Below, piece after piece: positions 44,870 through 57,292 of a stretch of 64,000 nt of DNA. The stretch's first letter is position 1; every line of letters begins with the position of its first letter. The DNA lies in contig CM057843.1 in the NCBI GenBank assembly GCA_030068075.1, forward strand, positions 41,361,832-41,425,831. The letters are read 5' to 3'. The notes under the pieces are model-generated. The model saw nothing but the letters and a program-made list of their open reading frames with translations. It ran no database searches and had not been told where the DNA came from. Both the position numbers and the translations under genes were made by a program. This stretch comes from Paguma larvata (lineage: Eukaryota > Chordata > Mammalia > Carnivora > Viverridae).

Positions 44870-45420
44870 TACTTGGCCAACAGTTGGGCGTTGCGGTGTG
44901 GAGTTATTTCTATGTCTGAAGAAAACAGCTCAGCTCTGACTAAAGAAATAAATGATATCATTTTTCATTCAGGCAACCAGATTCCTTGGGACCAAAGGCT
45001 CCCTGGGGAGGAGCGCCGGGACAGTGTGGCTCCTCGGAGTCTATTTACATCTGTCAGCTTCTCTAATCTCTGGCCTTCCTTCCTCTGCCCGTTTCCTTCC
45101 TTTTACACGGAGGCCCGTGTCGAGCCCCGTCCTTGCAAGGACGGTGATGGAGCCGCCACCCTCCCGCATGTGCTGGGGGTGGGGTGGGGGTGGGGGTGAG
45201 GTTTGGGCCCGTGGCATTTGGGTTTGTTCTTTTTTCTTAGAAGCCAGCCTCAATTTAAGATAATGACTCCCCTTATTCCCTGGCGATCGCTATTTGTAGG
45301 GACTTGTCTTTCCCCGGTCAGTTTGGCTAAGAGAAGTTGAATTTAAAAGGGAACTTTTCTAAAAATGTGGCCAGGCGGTTTGCGGGGCACCGAGGGGCAT
45401 CTTCCGGGTCCCCAGTTTCA
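44870..45420. promoter_or_regulatory. repeat-free island with MEF2-like words
   Basis: Lies between two L2 pieces. It contains AAATAAATGATATCATTT (a palindromic core, from 44945), CTATTTGTAG (45290) and CTAAAAATGT (45359), the last two near the MEF2 consensus. Function is not shown. Confidence 0.3.
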
Positions 45421-45717
45421 TGAGAGCCTGAGTGCCCCCCTCTTCCCAGGGGAGAGCTGGAAATGGAAGCCGACTCCAGAACCTGTTACGACCGAGGGAT
45501 TCAGGATGGCTCTGAAAACCTGTCCTTGAAACTTGGGGTCCCGAGGGCCCCGAGGAACCATCTGGCCCAGACTTTGCTCAAATATTCCAAACCGTGCACA
45601 GTCAGCGCCCCCTGCCTCTCGAGCCGACCTCCCTTCGTGACCCCAGCCCCCGCCCGGCCCCGGCCCCCCTCCACCCACACGGCCTCTATTTTCATTCCTC
45701 GAAAGCACTGGTAGAGA

Positions 45718-46020
45718 GATGCCCTTCCCACTGCCTGGAATGCTCTTCCTGAATTCTCTGCCTTCCAATCTCAGCTCAAATGTCACCTCCTCGGAGGCTT
45801 GTCCTTGTCTGAAACAGGACCTCGCTATTCTCTTTACCAACCCTTATCGAGATTTGTCATTTTGTATCAGCGTCCCGTCATGTCTGCCTCTGGCGCCCAA
45901 TCAAAACTCTATTAGGCAAGGACCCGAGGGCGCCCACTCCCCGCGGGGAGCCTTGTGCTGAGACCGCAGAGCCCGGCGCGTAGCAAGCAGGTGCTTCGGA
46001 AGCATTTGCGGAGCTCGTGA
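45718..46020 (+). repeat. L2 3' end
   Basis: CTGCCTGGAATGCTCTTCCT and CAGCTCAAATGTCACCTCCT are the best-preserved L2 text in the window. Confidence 0.75.
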
Positions 46021-46239
46021 ACCGCCCAGGGAAAGTGGCCACGGCCCTGCTGCCCCCGCTAACACACCAGCGCAGCGTAGATCCCACACCCCACACTTTC
46101 CAGCCTCCGTCGGCCCATGCGGCCCTCTTCCTGGCGCAGGGGTGAGCGACCCCAGACCCGGAAACCTGTTTTGAGCTTTTCTATTTCTCATTCTTAGTCT
46201 CCTCGTGCACGAAATGCCTCCCTTCCCTCAATCATCTTA

Positions 46240-47000
46240 TTTTCCTTTTTTTTCCTGATAGTCACGCCTCCATTAGAGGTTTCGCTTTACCAACAATACT
46301 GTTCACTGTAGTTTCTGCTCGGCTGACCGACTGGACCCCCCCAGCCCTTCGAAGGGCTCCAGTCAGACACCTGGGATTCCCCGTGACTCCTCCTGCCCCC
46401 CCATCACCGGCATCCAACCCACCGACCCCCAAGTGCGTGGCTTTTCCCTCCTTCCAGCTGCCGAATGAGCCCTAGAATCCATTCTTTTCTCTCCAGTGCT
46501 GCCCCCTGGTTCGGCCACCTTTCCCTTGTCCCGGCTTCTGAGGTTTTTCCGGCCTCCGGGGGCACCCCCTCCAAGCCCGTCTTCCCAAAGAAGCAGAATC
46601 TGCCGCTGCCCCTCCTCTGCTGAACGCTGTGGCCCCGGAACAGAGAGCCTTCCTCTCGACCAGGCCTCGGGGCAGATCTGATCAGATCTCCCAGCTTTCC
46701 AGCAACTTCTCTTCCCACTGCCTCCCAGGTGCCTCACCGGGGACCTTTCAGCTCCCCACAGCCTCAGCTCTCCTATACCTCCTGCCTCCATGCAGCTCAC
46801 CCCCCACCCCCACCTGAAAGCCTTTCCTGTCTCACCTGCCACTCCTGCCTTGGCTTCCCTCACTTCCTTCCGGAAGCCTCGTCTCAGCCTCCCTGCCTTG
46901 GTTAGGACCCTCCCTCGTATTCTCACAGCATGTCACGGTTTCCCCCATAGCGCTCTTGGGACAGTGCCCTTTAATTGCCAGTTAGTGAGGACAGGGGCTG
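46240..47000 (+). repeat. L2-related stretch
   Basis: CT-rich text with CCACTCCTGCCTTGGCTTCC and CTCACTTCCTTCCGGAAGCC looks like old L2. Boundaries are uncertain and no gene was seen. Confidence 0.4.
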
Positions 47001-48469
47001 GCTGTCATGCTCAGGACTGCAGAGAAGCCCCTGATTGGACAGCCCTGTGACTTGGACCTGAGGGAGCAGTCAGCCTTGAAGGACAGAAATCGAACCCTTG
47101 TTACCTCGGAATCCCGGCGAGGAAGGTCTGATCTCCCGGGAGGGAGACCGATTTGAGTTCAGAGGCTTCTGGGAAAAGAGGGGCCTTAGGCAACCTGTGG
47201 TCAGCTCTTGTCTTGGAGCAGCCATGACAGCCCTCCGAGACTTCTGGAGAGGGTCTGAAGTTGAGGAAGGCCTCCACTGGAGGGCTGGACCACCCAGGCC
47301 TGCCCCCCCTACCTGCCCCCGGCAGGTGGCCGGAAAGAGGGCACAGCTCTCCTCCCCTGTGAGGGTGAGAGGGGCCTCTCCTTCTTCAGCCCTGGATAGT
47401 AGGAGATCTGCCCCAGGTAGGCTGCGTGTGTCTGTGCGTGCGCGGGTGCGTGCGCGGGTGTGCATGCATGTATGGGGAAGATGCTTACACAGAAGAGTTT
47501 TCCTGCTCTTCAAAACAGGTTCATGACGAGGACTGTTTGGAAAGGGTCCAGCCAGGGAAGCAGCCTATACGGGAGTAAGGGAATTATCACAGGCATTAGG
47601 CCTTACCTGGACGTGGGACGTGCTGGGTAACGTTCAGCAAGGAGAGTTGGACGATCGGAGAAAGTCCTGGCCCGGGTGACAAGCTGGAGCTTGCAGAGAA
47701 CAGTGAGCCGCCAAGTGCCTCTGGCTGCCCCAAAGGGAGGCGAGCAGGGAGCCAGTGGAGAGGCCCGTGGGGGCGGCTGGCCGGCAAGGCCCGCAGGCGG
47801 GGGACAGGGAGTAGAAAAGCGCAAGGATGAGCTGGCTCGGCTGGCCACCGGGACACCCCTGCCTCTGACTCTCGCAGTGGAGACAGCGGTGGGGACAAGC
47901 CTCTGAGAGCCTTGATGCCGCTTTTCTTCTTTTTCCAAATCTCCTGGAAGTTCCTCTTCTGAGCAACTCTGCCCCAGGCCCCTGTGGGGAAGAGGGTTCT
48001 GGGAAGCGGTCTTTTAGCTTAACCAAACCAGTGCGTGGAGCTGCCCCCCGCTCCCCCTCAAACCCCAGCCCCGCCTCCACCCCACCACCAGCAGCTCCCC
48101 AGCCCGCCCCGCCCCCTACCCCGGGGCCTGGCCCTGAACTGTTCCCACTGTGTCCTTGACCCCGAACGCCCTTGCTCCCTGGTCAAGCTACTTCCACTTC
48201 AGGGTGTGGCCCCCGAGACTTTTCCTCCTAGATGTCTTTCTTCTCTCGGAGTCCCCCTCTCGCCTGTGCTCCCAGAGACCTTGGTACGAACTTGGAACCA
48301 GCTCCCATTGCCTGCTGCGGCGTCCACATCCCCAGGCCGCAGGGTCTCCTGGGGACCCCGAGGTGCGTGTGTGCATGCAGGCCAGTGCCCAGCTCGGGGT
48401 GTGGGGTTTCGGGGAGGGAGCCAGACTTCCCCAGCAGGGAGGCCACTCAGCTATCCGTTCGCTGTCCTC

Positions 48470-48835
48470 CAGGATGACCATGGGAGCTTCTTAAAACTCA
48501 GGTTCCCGGGGCGCCTGGGTGGCTCAGTAGGTTAAGCATATGACTTCGGCTCAGGTCATGATCTGAGGATTCATGGGTTTAAGCCCCGTGTATGTCCCTG
48601 TGCTGACAGCTCAGAGCCTGGAGCCTGCTTCGGATTTGGTGTCTCCGTCTCTCTCTGCCTGCACTCACACTCTCTCTGTCTCTCTTAAAATAAACATTTT
48701 TTAAAAAAATTCAGATTCCCAGTCCTCGCCTCCCTAAGATTCTGATTCCATAGCTCTGGAGCTGAGCCCAGGAATCTGCAATTTTTACCAAACGCCATGA
48801 GTGATTCTGATATAGGCAGCTGACCACACAGGGTT
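48470..48835. repeat. MER5-like transposon split by a SINE
   Basis: ATGGGAGCTTCTTAAAACTC before the SINE and AGATTCTGATTCCATAGC then GGAATCTGCAATTTTTACC after it fit one MER5-type element. Confidence 0.6.
48508..48704 (+). mobile_element. felid SINE inside a MER5-like element
   Basis: Target duplication AAA(C/T)TCAG(G/A)TTCCC at 48494 and 48707. Part of the sequence before the tail is shortened. Confidence 0.94.
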
Positions 48836-48881
48836 GGTGTGGTGCTAAATCTGTTTTTTATAGTTGAAGTTGGATTCTTTA

Positions 48882-49093
48882 TCATTTTTTTTAGTGTTTA
48901 TTCTGAGAGAGAGAGAGAAAGAGAGAGAGCACGAATAGCGGAGGGGCAAAGGCCGAGAAGGAGAATCCCAAGCAGGCTCCACACTGTCAGCGCGGTGCCT
49001 GACACGGGACTTGAACTCACGAACTGTGAGATCATGACTTGAGCCGAAACCAAGAGCCCTTTGCTTAACCGACTGAGCCGCCCGAAGTGCCCC
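48882..49093 (-). mobile_element. felid SINE
   Basis: Duplication AAGTTGGATTCTTTA at 48866 and 49095. Body with GAGAGAGAAAGAGAGAGAGC. Confidence 0.95.
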
Positions 49094-49189
49094 TAAGTTG
49101 GATTCTTTAATGGAGGAAACGTCTTGTTTTTTTCTAACAGAAAAATTCACGACCTTTTGCACAGTTTATTAACAATAATTCCTGTCAAA

Positions 49190-49193
49190 ATAT

Positions 49194-49236
<43 letters not shown>

Positions 49237-49238
49237 TT
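49190..49238. repeat. (TTTA)n microsatellite
   Basis: About 12 uninterrupted TTTA units. Confidence 0.97.
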
Positions 49239-49924
49239 ATCTAAGTCCCTATAGATCATATATTGCTTTCACTGAAAGCCCTGAAGGGGCCTTTAAATCC
49301 TATAGGATTTAAATGTCCCCACACTCCCTAAAGGGTTAAAGGCCCCCCCTCCAGGGCGAAGGCAGCAGGGGATAAGGGTAGAGGGTAAGTGGGGGAGCCC
49401 TGCGGGGGTGGGGGGGGGCCTGGACGCGGAGGCCCAGCAACGCCTTGGCCCCCAAGAAAGTCTCCTTGCCTTCCCGGGAATGCTGAGAAGCTGGGAGAAG
49501 GACCCAGGCTGGAAGAGCTGGGTGCAAGGTGGGTGGGCTCAGGCCCGTCCGTGGGCGGGGTGCCCCAGCAGCCCGTGCTCGAGGACCTCCCACGCGGGTC
49601 TGCGGAGGAGCTGGAACAGGAAGCGGCTTCTTTCCCCAGCGCGTCAGGGAGAAAGAGGCAGGGGGAAGCGGGCATGCGTGGGGTGGGGGCGCCCAGCCTC
49701 AGGGCTGCTTTGGAGGGACAGCGAGAGAGCTGGGTCGAGGACAGGAGCCACAGCACGCGGCTTCAACACCTGCCCCTAGTCCCCACCCGGTTCCGCAAGG
49801 AATGTGACTCAGAGCCCCGGGAGGGGGAGAGAGAGACCCTCAGCCTTCCCAGACCTCCTCGGCCCACGGTGTGGGAATTCGGCAAGGCCTGGGCTTCTCC
49901 CAAGGGCTCTGAGGGCTACCGGCT

Positions 49925-50210
49925 GAGAGAGCGACTGTTATCTCCTGATCTGTGCCGTTATTTCATTTTAAAATACAGAACAATAAACCCACCCGCAGTC
50001 CCACCCGCCCCAGTCAGCACAAGCCCTTGTCTTGCTTCCCCTGCGTGCGCCTGTGTGCGATATAGGTCCCCAAAGTGATGTATTCTCCGCAGTAACATAA
50101 GCAGTTGTCGCGTTGCTGCAGGGTCCTCAGAACCATTATTCCTAATGGCTGCCAAGGCCATTGAGAGGCGGGTTGGCTATTGTCTTGTGCCCCGCCCCCC
50201 CTGCCATTAG
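49925..50210. promoter_or_regulatory. repeat-free island with an inverted AATGGC repeat
   Basis: AATGGCTGCCAAGGCCATT (50143-50161) is an imperfect inverted repeat in unique sequence. It is followed by TTGGCTATTGTC and a C-rich stretch. Role unknown. Confidence 0.25.
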
Positions 50211-50734
50211 CACGCCTGTCCTCTCCTGGGGCCACGCCCCCTACTCAGTGAGCCCAGCCCTGTTCAAGCCCCAAGCCCTGTTCCCCTCAATCCAGTCCCC
50301 TACTCCCTGACACCCTCCTGAATCCTCACTGCTGCGGACTTTGTACTTCATCTCCCGGTTTGTGCACCAACTCGCTCCCCAGATCTGACAACGTCGGGAA
50401 TGCCCTCTCAAAGACCAGAAAAACCTGCATCACCCAGCACTTTCGAGACTCCTAGAATATTACAAAATGAAGATATGCCAAAAGAGAACCAGTTATGAAG
50501 ATTGCCAGCAATTTTAATATTTAAAATGAGCAGCTGAATACTCTTATTAGACAACAAGGCGGTAAAACGTTATTATGAAGCTCACAAGAAAAGTACAAAT
50601 TCCTAAGGCAGCACAGGTGGTACTGACTGTCCAGGGGCAGATCAAGGCCAAGTGACAAATATCCTCTTTTGGTCTTGTCAGACTTGCTGTCTAGGACTGA
50701 GCATGCAACTGCATTTGAAAATAATAGCAGGGGA

Positions 50735-50949
50735 GGGGCGCCTGGGTGGCTCAATCGGTTGAGTGTCTGACTTGGGCTCAGGTCATGATCTCGTGGTTTG
50801 TGAGTTCGAGCCCCACGTCAGGCTCTATGCTGACAGCTCAGAGCCTGGAGCCTGCTTCGGATTCTGTGTCTCCCTCTCTTTCTGCCCCATTCCTGCTCAT
50901 GCTCTGTCTCACTCTGTCTCTTGAAAATAAATAAACGTCAAAAAAAAAT
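50735..50949 (+). mobile_element. felid tRNA-Lys SINE
   Basis: Complete GGGGCGCCTGGGTGGCTC head to AAATAAATAAACGTCAAAAA tail. Confidence 0.96.
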
Positions 50950-51305
50950 GTTTGTGGGTCAGATTGTTCGCCAGTCCAAGCAGGTACAAAGTTCATTAAA
51001 GATCTGAGGGAGCCAGCCGACTCCCCGTATCGCTAGAGGGCCACTGGGGACAAGTCCCCAGGAGAAAGCCCACCGCTGGCATCAGATCACACTGCGGGCT
51101 GGGTCCGGGACCCAGAAGCCGGGACCCCTGAAAGGTGGTGGCTGTCCCTTGCTCAGTCCTGCTCTCCCCAGAGCAGACTTGGCCAGGGACCCTTCCCGCT
51201 CTCCTCGCAATCACTCTTGATGGTGCGACTCACCAGCAGAGCACAGATCACACAGGCCTCACCCTTAGCTTCGAGGAACTCTGAGCAAGTGAGTTTGGGT
51301 TTCTC

Positions 51306-51518
51306 TTTATTTTAAAATTTTTTAGTGCTTATTTATTTTTGAGAGACAGAGTGCAAGTGGGGGAGGGGCAGAGAGAGCAGGAGACACAGAATCTGAAGCA
51401 GGCTCCAGGCTCTGAGCTGTCAGCACAGAGCCCAGTGCTGCACTCGAACTCGTGAACTGCAAGATCATGACCTGAGCCGAAGTCTGATGCTTAACCGACT
51501 GAGCCACCCAGGCGCCCC
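51306..51518 (-). mobile_element. felid tRNA-Lys SINE
   Basis: Antisense complete copy. The duplication TGGGTTTCT lies at 51295 and 51519. Confidence 0.95.
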
Positions 51519-51544
51519 TGGGTTTCTATCAGGGTCAGATGGAG

Positions 51545-52205
51545 CTCACATGGTGGGAAATCTATCAAATATAAGAAGTGCATTCAAAAGATGCCGAGCA
51601 GCTCCAAAGCGCGAGAAACACTGTACAACACCACAGCCTTTGCCTCCGTAATTTCACTCCTAGGAATTGCTCCAGGGAAATCATCAGAGGTAGGCAGCAA
51701 AGTGGATTTAAGGATGTTCCCTAAGACGGAAGACGAGAGAGGAAGCGGCAAGCAAATTGTGGTTCATATGCATGATGGAATCTTACGCAACTAGAAATCA
51801 TATTACAGGAGAATGTTTAAATGACATGCAGAAATGCTTACGTATAATGCAGTGTGCAAAAAGCACTCGTCAACCTCTACTGCCTAGAGAAACCCCTGGT
51901 TCAGATGCAGATTCCGATTCAGTAGGAGTGGGGCCAGGCCTGAGAGTCCGCGTTCCCAAGCTCCCGGGTGCTTCCTCCGCTGTTTGCTGGGACCGAGGGC
52001 AAAATCACAGACGGGTAACCCCAGGTACGAGCAAGTGTGTACACGTGCATAGAAGAAAAGACAGAGAAAACACACCAAAACGTTAACATCAGTTATCTCT
52101 AGGCCATGAAGTTATGGGCGCTCTGTTTTCTTCCTTATACATTCGTATTTCTCGAGTTTTCTCTGATGACCATGATTTAATACAAATATTAAATAAAAAA
52201 CGGAA
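51545..52205 (+). mobile_element. old L1-like 3' region with an internal MER5-like piece
   Basis: TTTCACTCCTAGGAATTG, GGAATCTTACGCAACTAG and the AATACAAATATTAAATAAAA end resemble an old L1 3' part. Bases 51893-51955 resemble a MER5-type DNA transposon. Confidence 0.45.
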
Positions 52206-52279
52206 AAGTTTCCTGCTTCTGTACGTGCAGTTGAACTTCTTGACTAGCCTCTCTCTCAAAATTCTTTCTCATCAACGCC

Positions 52280-52640
52280 GATGAGAAAATACGGTTCGTG
52301 AAAAGAAACAGCTGTAAGTGATTAAGGCCAAACACCGTCAGTAAATCAAGGACACCACAATGGGGCTCTTGGGATCAATGACGGACCTCGACTGGCTTTT
52401 TGGACCGGCTGACTTACCAAGAAACGAATGATGCCAGAAACAATGAATCCTGCGTGGAAATGAATTTATAGCACCTTTTGTGTTTGTGGTCGGAATGACC
52501 GCGGATGTGGCGAGGTTGGAATGCGTATCGGCAGCCACAAAATAGATTCAGGTTTTTGTCTTGCAAAACCCATCTGAACTTCGTGGCTCCACTCACTCTG
52601 CCCAGAGATTAAGTCATCTTCTCGGGTAGAGTTTCAGTGA
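52280..52640. promoter_or_regulatory. repeat-free island with a RUNX-like site
   Basis: Contains TGTGGTC (52485-52491), directly followed by GGAATG and, about 20 bases on, another GGAATG (TEAD-like). No repeat was recognised. A candidate enhancer only. Confidence 0.3.
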
Positions 52641-52828
52641 AGGTTGAATCAGATCCAGCGAGGGGGAGCCTGAGACACCATGCCTGGCTTGCAGGGAATA
52701 TTCTAGAAATGTCGGACTACAATGTCCCAGCGGTTGGCAGGCTGGAGAGTGCAGGAAGGTTAAGGTTTCCTAAAAACCCAAGGGGAAGCTGTACCCTGAT
52801 TCCACTTTCTCCGCCCCTAATATTTTAA

Positions 52829-53036
52829 TTTTTTTTAATGTTTATTTATTTTTGAGAGACAGAGAGACAGAGCATGAACAGGGGAAGGGCAGAGAGAGAG
52901 GCAGACACAGAATCCGAAGCAAGCTCCAGACTCCGAGCCATCAGCCCAGAGCCCGATGCAGGGCTAAAACTCACAGACCATAAGATCATGACCTGAGCTG
53001 AAGTCGGCCACCTAACCGACTGAGCCACCCAGGCAC
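52829..53036 (-). mobile_element. felid tRNA-Lys SINE
   Basis: Perfect duplication CTCCGCCCCTAATATTTTA at 52810 and 53037. Confidence 0.97.
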
Positions 53037-53554
53037 CTCCGCCCCTAATATTTTAAAGAGAAGGCTTGGGCTGGGTCTGGATCCAGGACTGTTAAATGAG
53101 CTTTGATACCTGCGGAGCGTGAACCAGCAAGAACCAACTGCCCTTCTCCCCCCAGAAGTGAGGGTTTTCTGCAGCTTCTTGGCTGGCCTACCTTGAGTGG
53201 CTGCAACAATACCAATATATGTGGGCTGCTCTCTGTTTTCTGAAAGGAAGCATCTTTGGTAACCAGCATTGCATGTCAACGTTGTGAATGCGTGACCAAG
53301 GGTGCCTGGGACTCACGGAGGGCTTTGGCCATCCTCGTTCTCTGCCAGATTATTCTTCCGGAATCCCAGTTACTGACCCTGACAATCATCTTCTCGCGAA
53401 CCTATGACTCCCAGCCACCCAAGCAAATGAAGTCTAATTCTCGAATCGGGCATTCGTGCGTCTAACGTTACGATACCGCAACGCAACTCAACACTTCCAG
53501 GAATTAGTGGAAACTCTGCAGGGTAAGGGCCCCAAGAAGACAGTCCTCACTTCG

Positions 53555-53955
53555 AACAGCAGCCACAGGTTTGGGGGTCTCCAGGCCTCCTGAACTTCAG
53601 ACCACCTGGCCATACATTTGGAGCTTCCCACGACCCCCTCACATTGGAGAATCTGCTAGAAGGACTCAGAGACTCACAGGAAAGCACTTTGCTCGTCTCC
53701 AGCCCCCTTCCCTCACCAGAGGTCGGGCTGACATCACATGGGTCAGAGCCCCACTGCTTCCCGATGACCAGCCCCTCACCTGACACTATCTAGGGTCCAC
53801 ATGAGTCACCTCAGCGTAGACTCAGGGTGATCTCAGGGACCTACCGTGAGTAACAAACACTCCTGTCACGATAGGGAAATTCCAAGGGCTTAGACACTCC
53901 TTCCCATAAACCCAGGACAAAGACCACCCAAATTTTTTATTATACAACAAGGGCC
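53555..53955 (-). repeat. ancient LTR-type repeat
   Basis: CTAGAAGGACTCAGAGACTC, GGAAATTCCAAGGGCTTAGA and GACAAAGACCACCCAAATTT resemble a solitary old LTR in antisense. No coding remains. Confidence 0.45.
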
Positions 53956-53967
53956 AAACTGCCTATA

Positions 53968-54109
53968 CCAGGGAGAGAGGGAGACCGAGGATCCGAAGCA
54001 GGCTCTGCTGTCAGTAGAGAGCCCGATAGGGGGTTCAAACTCACCATCCATGAAATCATGACCTGGGACAAAGTTAGGCGCTTAACCGACTGAGCCACCC
54101 GAGCGCCCC
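53968..54109 (-). mobile_element. felid SINE, tail side lost
   Basis: Starts within the CT-rich middle and ends GAGCCACCCGAGCGCCCC. Confidence 0.88.
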
Positions 54110-54193
54110 TCTCCTTGCTGTTTTCGACATGTACTTGCCCCAGCTCAGTTCCTGCTGGGGACCGAGCTGTATCTCCCTGAGATGCTTTCATTG

Positions 54194-54402
54194 TTTTTAA
54201 GTTTAGTTATTTATTTCAAAAAAGTGTGTGTGCGTGAGTGGGGGAGGGGCAGAAAGAAAGAGGGAGAGAGAGAATCCCAAGCAGGGTCTGTGCTCTCAGC
54301 ACAGAGCCTGACCCTGGGCTCAATCCCACAAACCGTGAGATCATGACCCGAGCCGAAATCAAGAGTCAGACGCTTAACCCACTGTGCCACCTAGGCGCCC
54401 CT
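54194..54402 (-). mobile_element. felid SINE
   Basis: Antisense copy with GAATCCCAAGCAGGGTCTGT and the end GCCACCTAGGCGCCCC. Confidence 0.93.
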
Positions 54403-54439
54403 CCCTTAGACTCTTATATTGAAGCCCCAGGGTAGCTGT

Positions 54440-54565
54440 GGGTCCTCGTATGCCCCACTCAACCTCTCTGTGCCTGTTTCCTTATCTGGAAAGTGAAAAT
54501 GTGCAGAGCGCCTCCTTCTTGGGGCTGTGGTTCATAAGCACTTAGAACAGTGATGCGTGACGGTG
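54440..54565 (+). repeat. MIR
   Basis: CCTCTCTGTGCCTGTTTCCT and CACTTAGAACAGTGATGCG are sense MIR. Confidence 0.55.
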
Positions 54566-55859
54566 CTACCCTGGCCTTAGCCGCCGCTCCTGTTATTAAC
54601 ATGCCGGGAACCTGTTCTCCTTGGGAATGGTCTTCCACCTTACAGTCAGCCTTCTTAAAGGGTGCCTTCTTTTTATTTTACTGGGAACAGTTCGAAGACA
54701 TCCAGCGACTTGGAACAGCTTCCTAGCAACTTTATCAACCGGTGTTTCTCCAAGTGCCCCCTGCATCATAATCCCTAGGGGTGCTTCAAAAATACACTCC
54801 GTTCTTCTGCCCACTGACGTTTGAGAATCCTGGCGTGGAACTCCGGGTGTACACAGATTTATTGTTTGCGACCAGAACCAGCAGGGAGAGTCCCATGACG
54901 CTGCCCCATCCGTCCTCTGCTGTGAGGACAGGACACCCCCCCCCCCGCAAGGGCCAGGAATGAAGGTCTTCCTGGCAGGATGTCCAGCAAGGCCGGGGCC
55001 TTCCTTGGGGTCCTACCGTTGAGTGCCAGGGAAGGCCGTGTCCTGAGAACGGCGCCTGGGACAGGAAGCGGGTGGGAGAGAGGTAGACATTGACCGTATG
55101 GCCAATGGCACCTATTCTCCTGGAGTGCCCTGACCCCTCTGAGAACCTGACAAATGTCACAGGTCCTTTCTCACACACGGGGCACAGATACGGGCACTGA
55201 GGCCTATGAGCATCTCCAGAAAGAAGAGAAGAAGCTGGAACCCCCAGCCAGACCGTGACCCAGCACGTCCCTCATCGACCTCAGTATGAGCAGAGAATGG
55301 ACAAGTCAGAAAGAAGCCACGAGAAACACCGCTTGGCGTGAGCGCGCTCAGCTCTTCCTGAGATCTCTCAGCTCCTGTCACGGAAGCTTCCAGGTCCTAG
55401 AACCAGCCAAGACCCCAAGCCCCGCTATTTAATGAACGTGAAGACTCTCCTTCCCTCCTTCGAGATGTTGTTCCCGGCCTTTCAAGAGCCCGCCCGGAAC
55501 TTAAATAAACTACTCACGGGGACGGTGAGACTCTAGAACTAAAATAAACTTAAATAATATCCCAGAAAATTGGAAATTGTGTATTTAGGAATTGGAATGC
55601 ACAAGGCAAGGTTTTTCTCTTACTCTATTATAGCTTTCGTGAAAGGGAAACAAATAACAAAGGCTCCCCCCCCCCGCCCCACAGGCTAAAGTTAGAGTCG
55701 ACATATAGTTTACACCAAAAAATATACAGCGAGGTATCAATTTGGAATGCATGTACTTCCAGTGTGAAATATCCTCTTAGTGACCACGAGCTCCTTAGAG
55801 CCAACGCCGAAAGCAGAGGAGGCCTCTGTGTGGTCCGAATGCTCAGGAAGGGAGGGACG

Positions 55860-56035
55860 TCGAAATCTATTGAAGGTTTACGGTCTACCCGGCATGTCGC
55901 CCGTGCCACCGTATGTACGACGCCCTTACAACGACGCTGTGGAATGGGTCTTATCAGCTTCATTTTACAGATGGGGAAACTGAGGCTCGGAACGGACAAG
56001 CGACTTGCCCAGTGTCACGGGAACCAAACCCTCGG
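55860..56035 (-). repeat. MIR
   Basis: CATTTTACAGATGGGGAAAC and TGAGGCTCGGAACGGACAAG are antisense MIR core. Confidence 0.7.
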
Positions 56036-56168
56036 CTTGAAACCAGTTTATCTAATGATGTATTTGCCTAATCCCTATCTGTATCTTTCAGTGTTCTAGC
56101 GTTCTCTCTTCTTTCGGTTTTTCTAAGGACTTAACAAAAATAGTAAAATACAAGAGATATACTTTAAA

Positions 56169-56380
56169 TTTTTTTTTAACGTTTATTTCTTTTTGAGAGA
56201 CAGAGACAGGGCGTGAGCAGGGGAAGGGCAGAGAGAGAGGGAGACACAGAATCCAAAGCAGGCTCCAGGCTCTGATGAGCATCAGCACAGAGCCCGATGC
56301 AGGGCTCGAACTCACAGACAGTGAGATCATGACCTGAGCCGAAGTCGGCCGCTTAACCAACTGAGCCACCCAGGTGCCCC
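56169..56380 (-). mobile_element. felid tRNA-Lys SINE
   Basis: Perfect 17 bp duplication AAGAGATATACTTTAAA at 56152 and 56381. Confidence 0.97.
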
Positions 56381-57067
56381 AAGAGATATACTTTAAAAAA
56401 CGGTCTGCCCATTCTTCACCAAAGCTGCTGGGTCCTGCGGCTAGTGGGGAGCAGAGCTGGGTGTCACCTCCAACCCATCCGATTCCCCTGCCCAGGGCTT
56501 CACGCCCCCGCCCCCTTCAGTGAGAAGAGGAAGACAGAAGTTCCCCTGGAATCTGAAACAGCCGGGGGTGGGGAGCAGAGACCCGTCTGCCTTCTCCAGG
56601 GCGCTGTTCACAGTCCTTCTCTGACTTCGGTTTCCTCTCTGTCCGCTGAGGACACCAGAGAGGATGCTCTGGGGCCGTGGTCCTCAAACGCTGGGGTGTG
56701 AATGCCGAGTGTCCGAGCCCGAGGAGGAACTTAAGAGCATAGGGGCCCGGGCTTCACCCTAGACTGACCGCAGCCAAATCTCTTCAGGCGGGAGGCAAGC
56801 ATTTTGCCCTGTTTTCCGGGTTTGGGCCCCCTCCCAGCATGGCAGCCTCGTCACAAGGCAGGAACCGCTGGCCCGGGATGGCCTAGACTTGGAAGTCAGT
56901 GGCCTCTCCTCATGGTTCTCCGATGAGTGAAGCAGTCACGATATTCAAGGAAAGGAGACAAAACCCCAGAGTTCAGGAGGAAGCGTGTCAGAGAATTTGG
57001 AGCCGTGGTTTAGAACTGTGATGCGTACCCTGCTGGCTGCGGCCGGACGCGATAGAACCCGGGACAG

Positions 57068-57234
57068 GGCGCGCCTGGGTGGCTCAGCTGGTTAAGCAGC
57101 CCACTTCAGCTCAGGTCATGATCTCATGGTCCGTGAGTTCGAGCCCCGCGTCAGGCTCTGTGCTGACAGCTCAGAACCTGAAGCCTGCTTCAGATTCTGT
57201 GTCTCCCTCTCTCTCTGCCCCTCCTCTGCTTCTG

Positions 57235-57270
<36 letters not shown>

Positions 57271-57292
57271 TAAACATAAAAAAAAAAAAAAG
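57068..57292 (+). mobile_element. felid tRNA-Lys SINE
   Basis: GGCGCGCCTGGGTGGCTCAG head, a long CT repeat (57236-57266) and an A15 tail. Confidence 0.96.
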
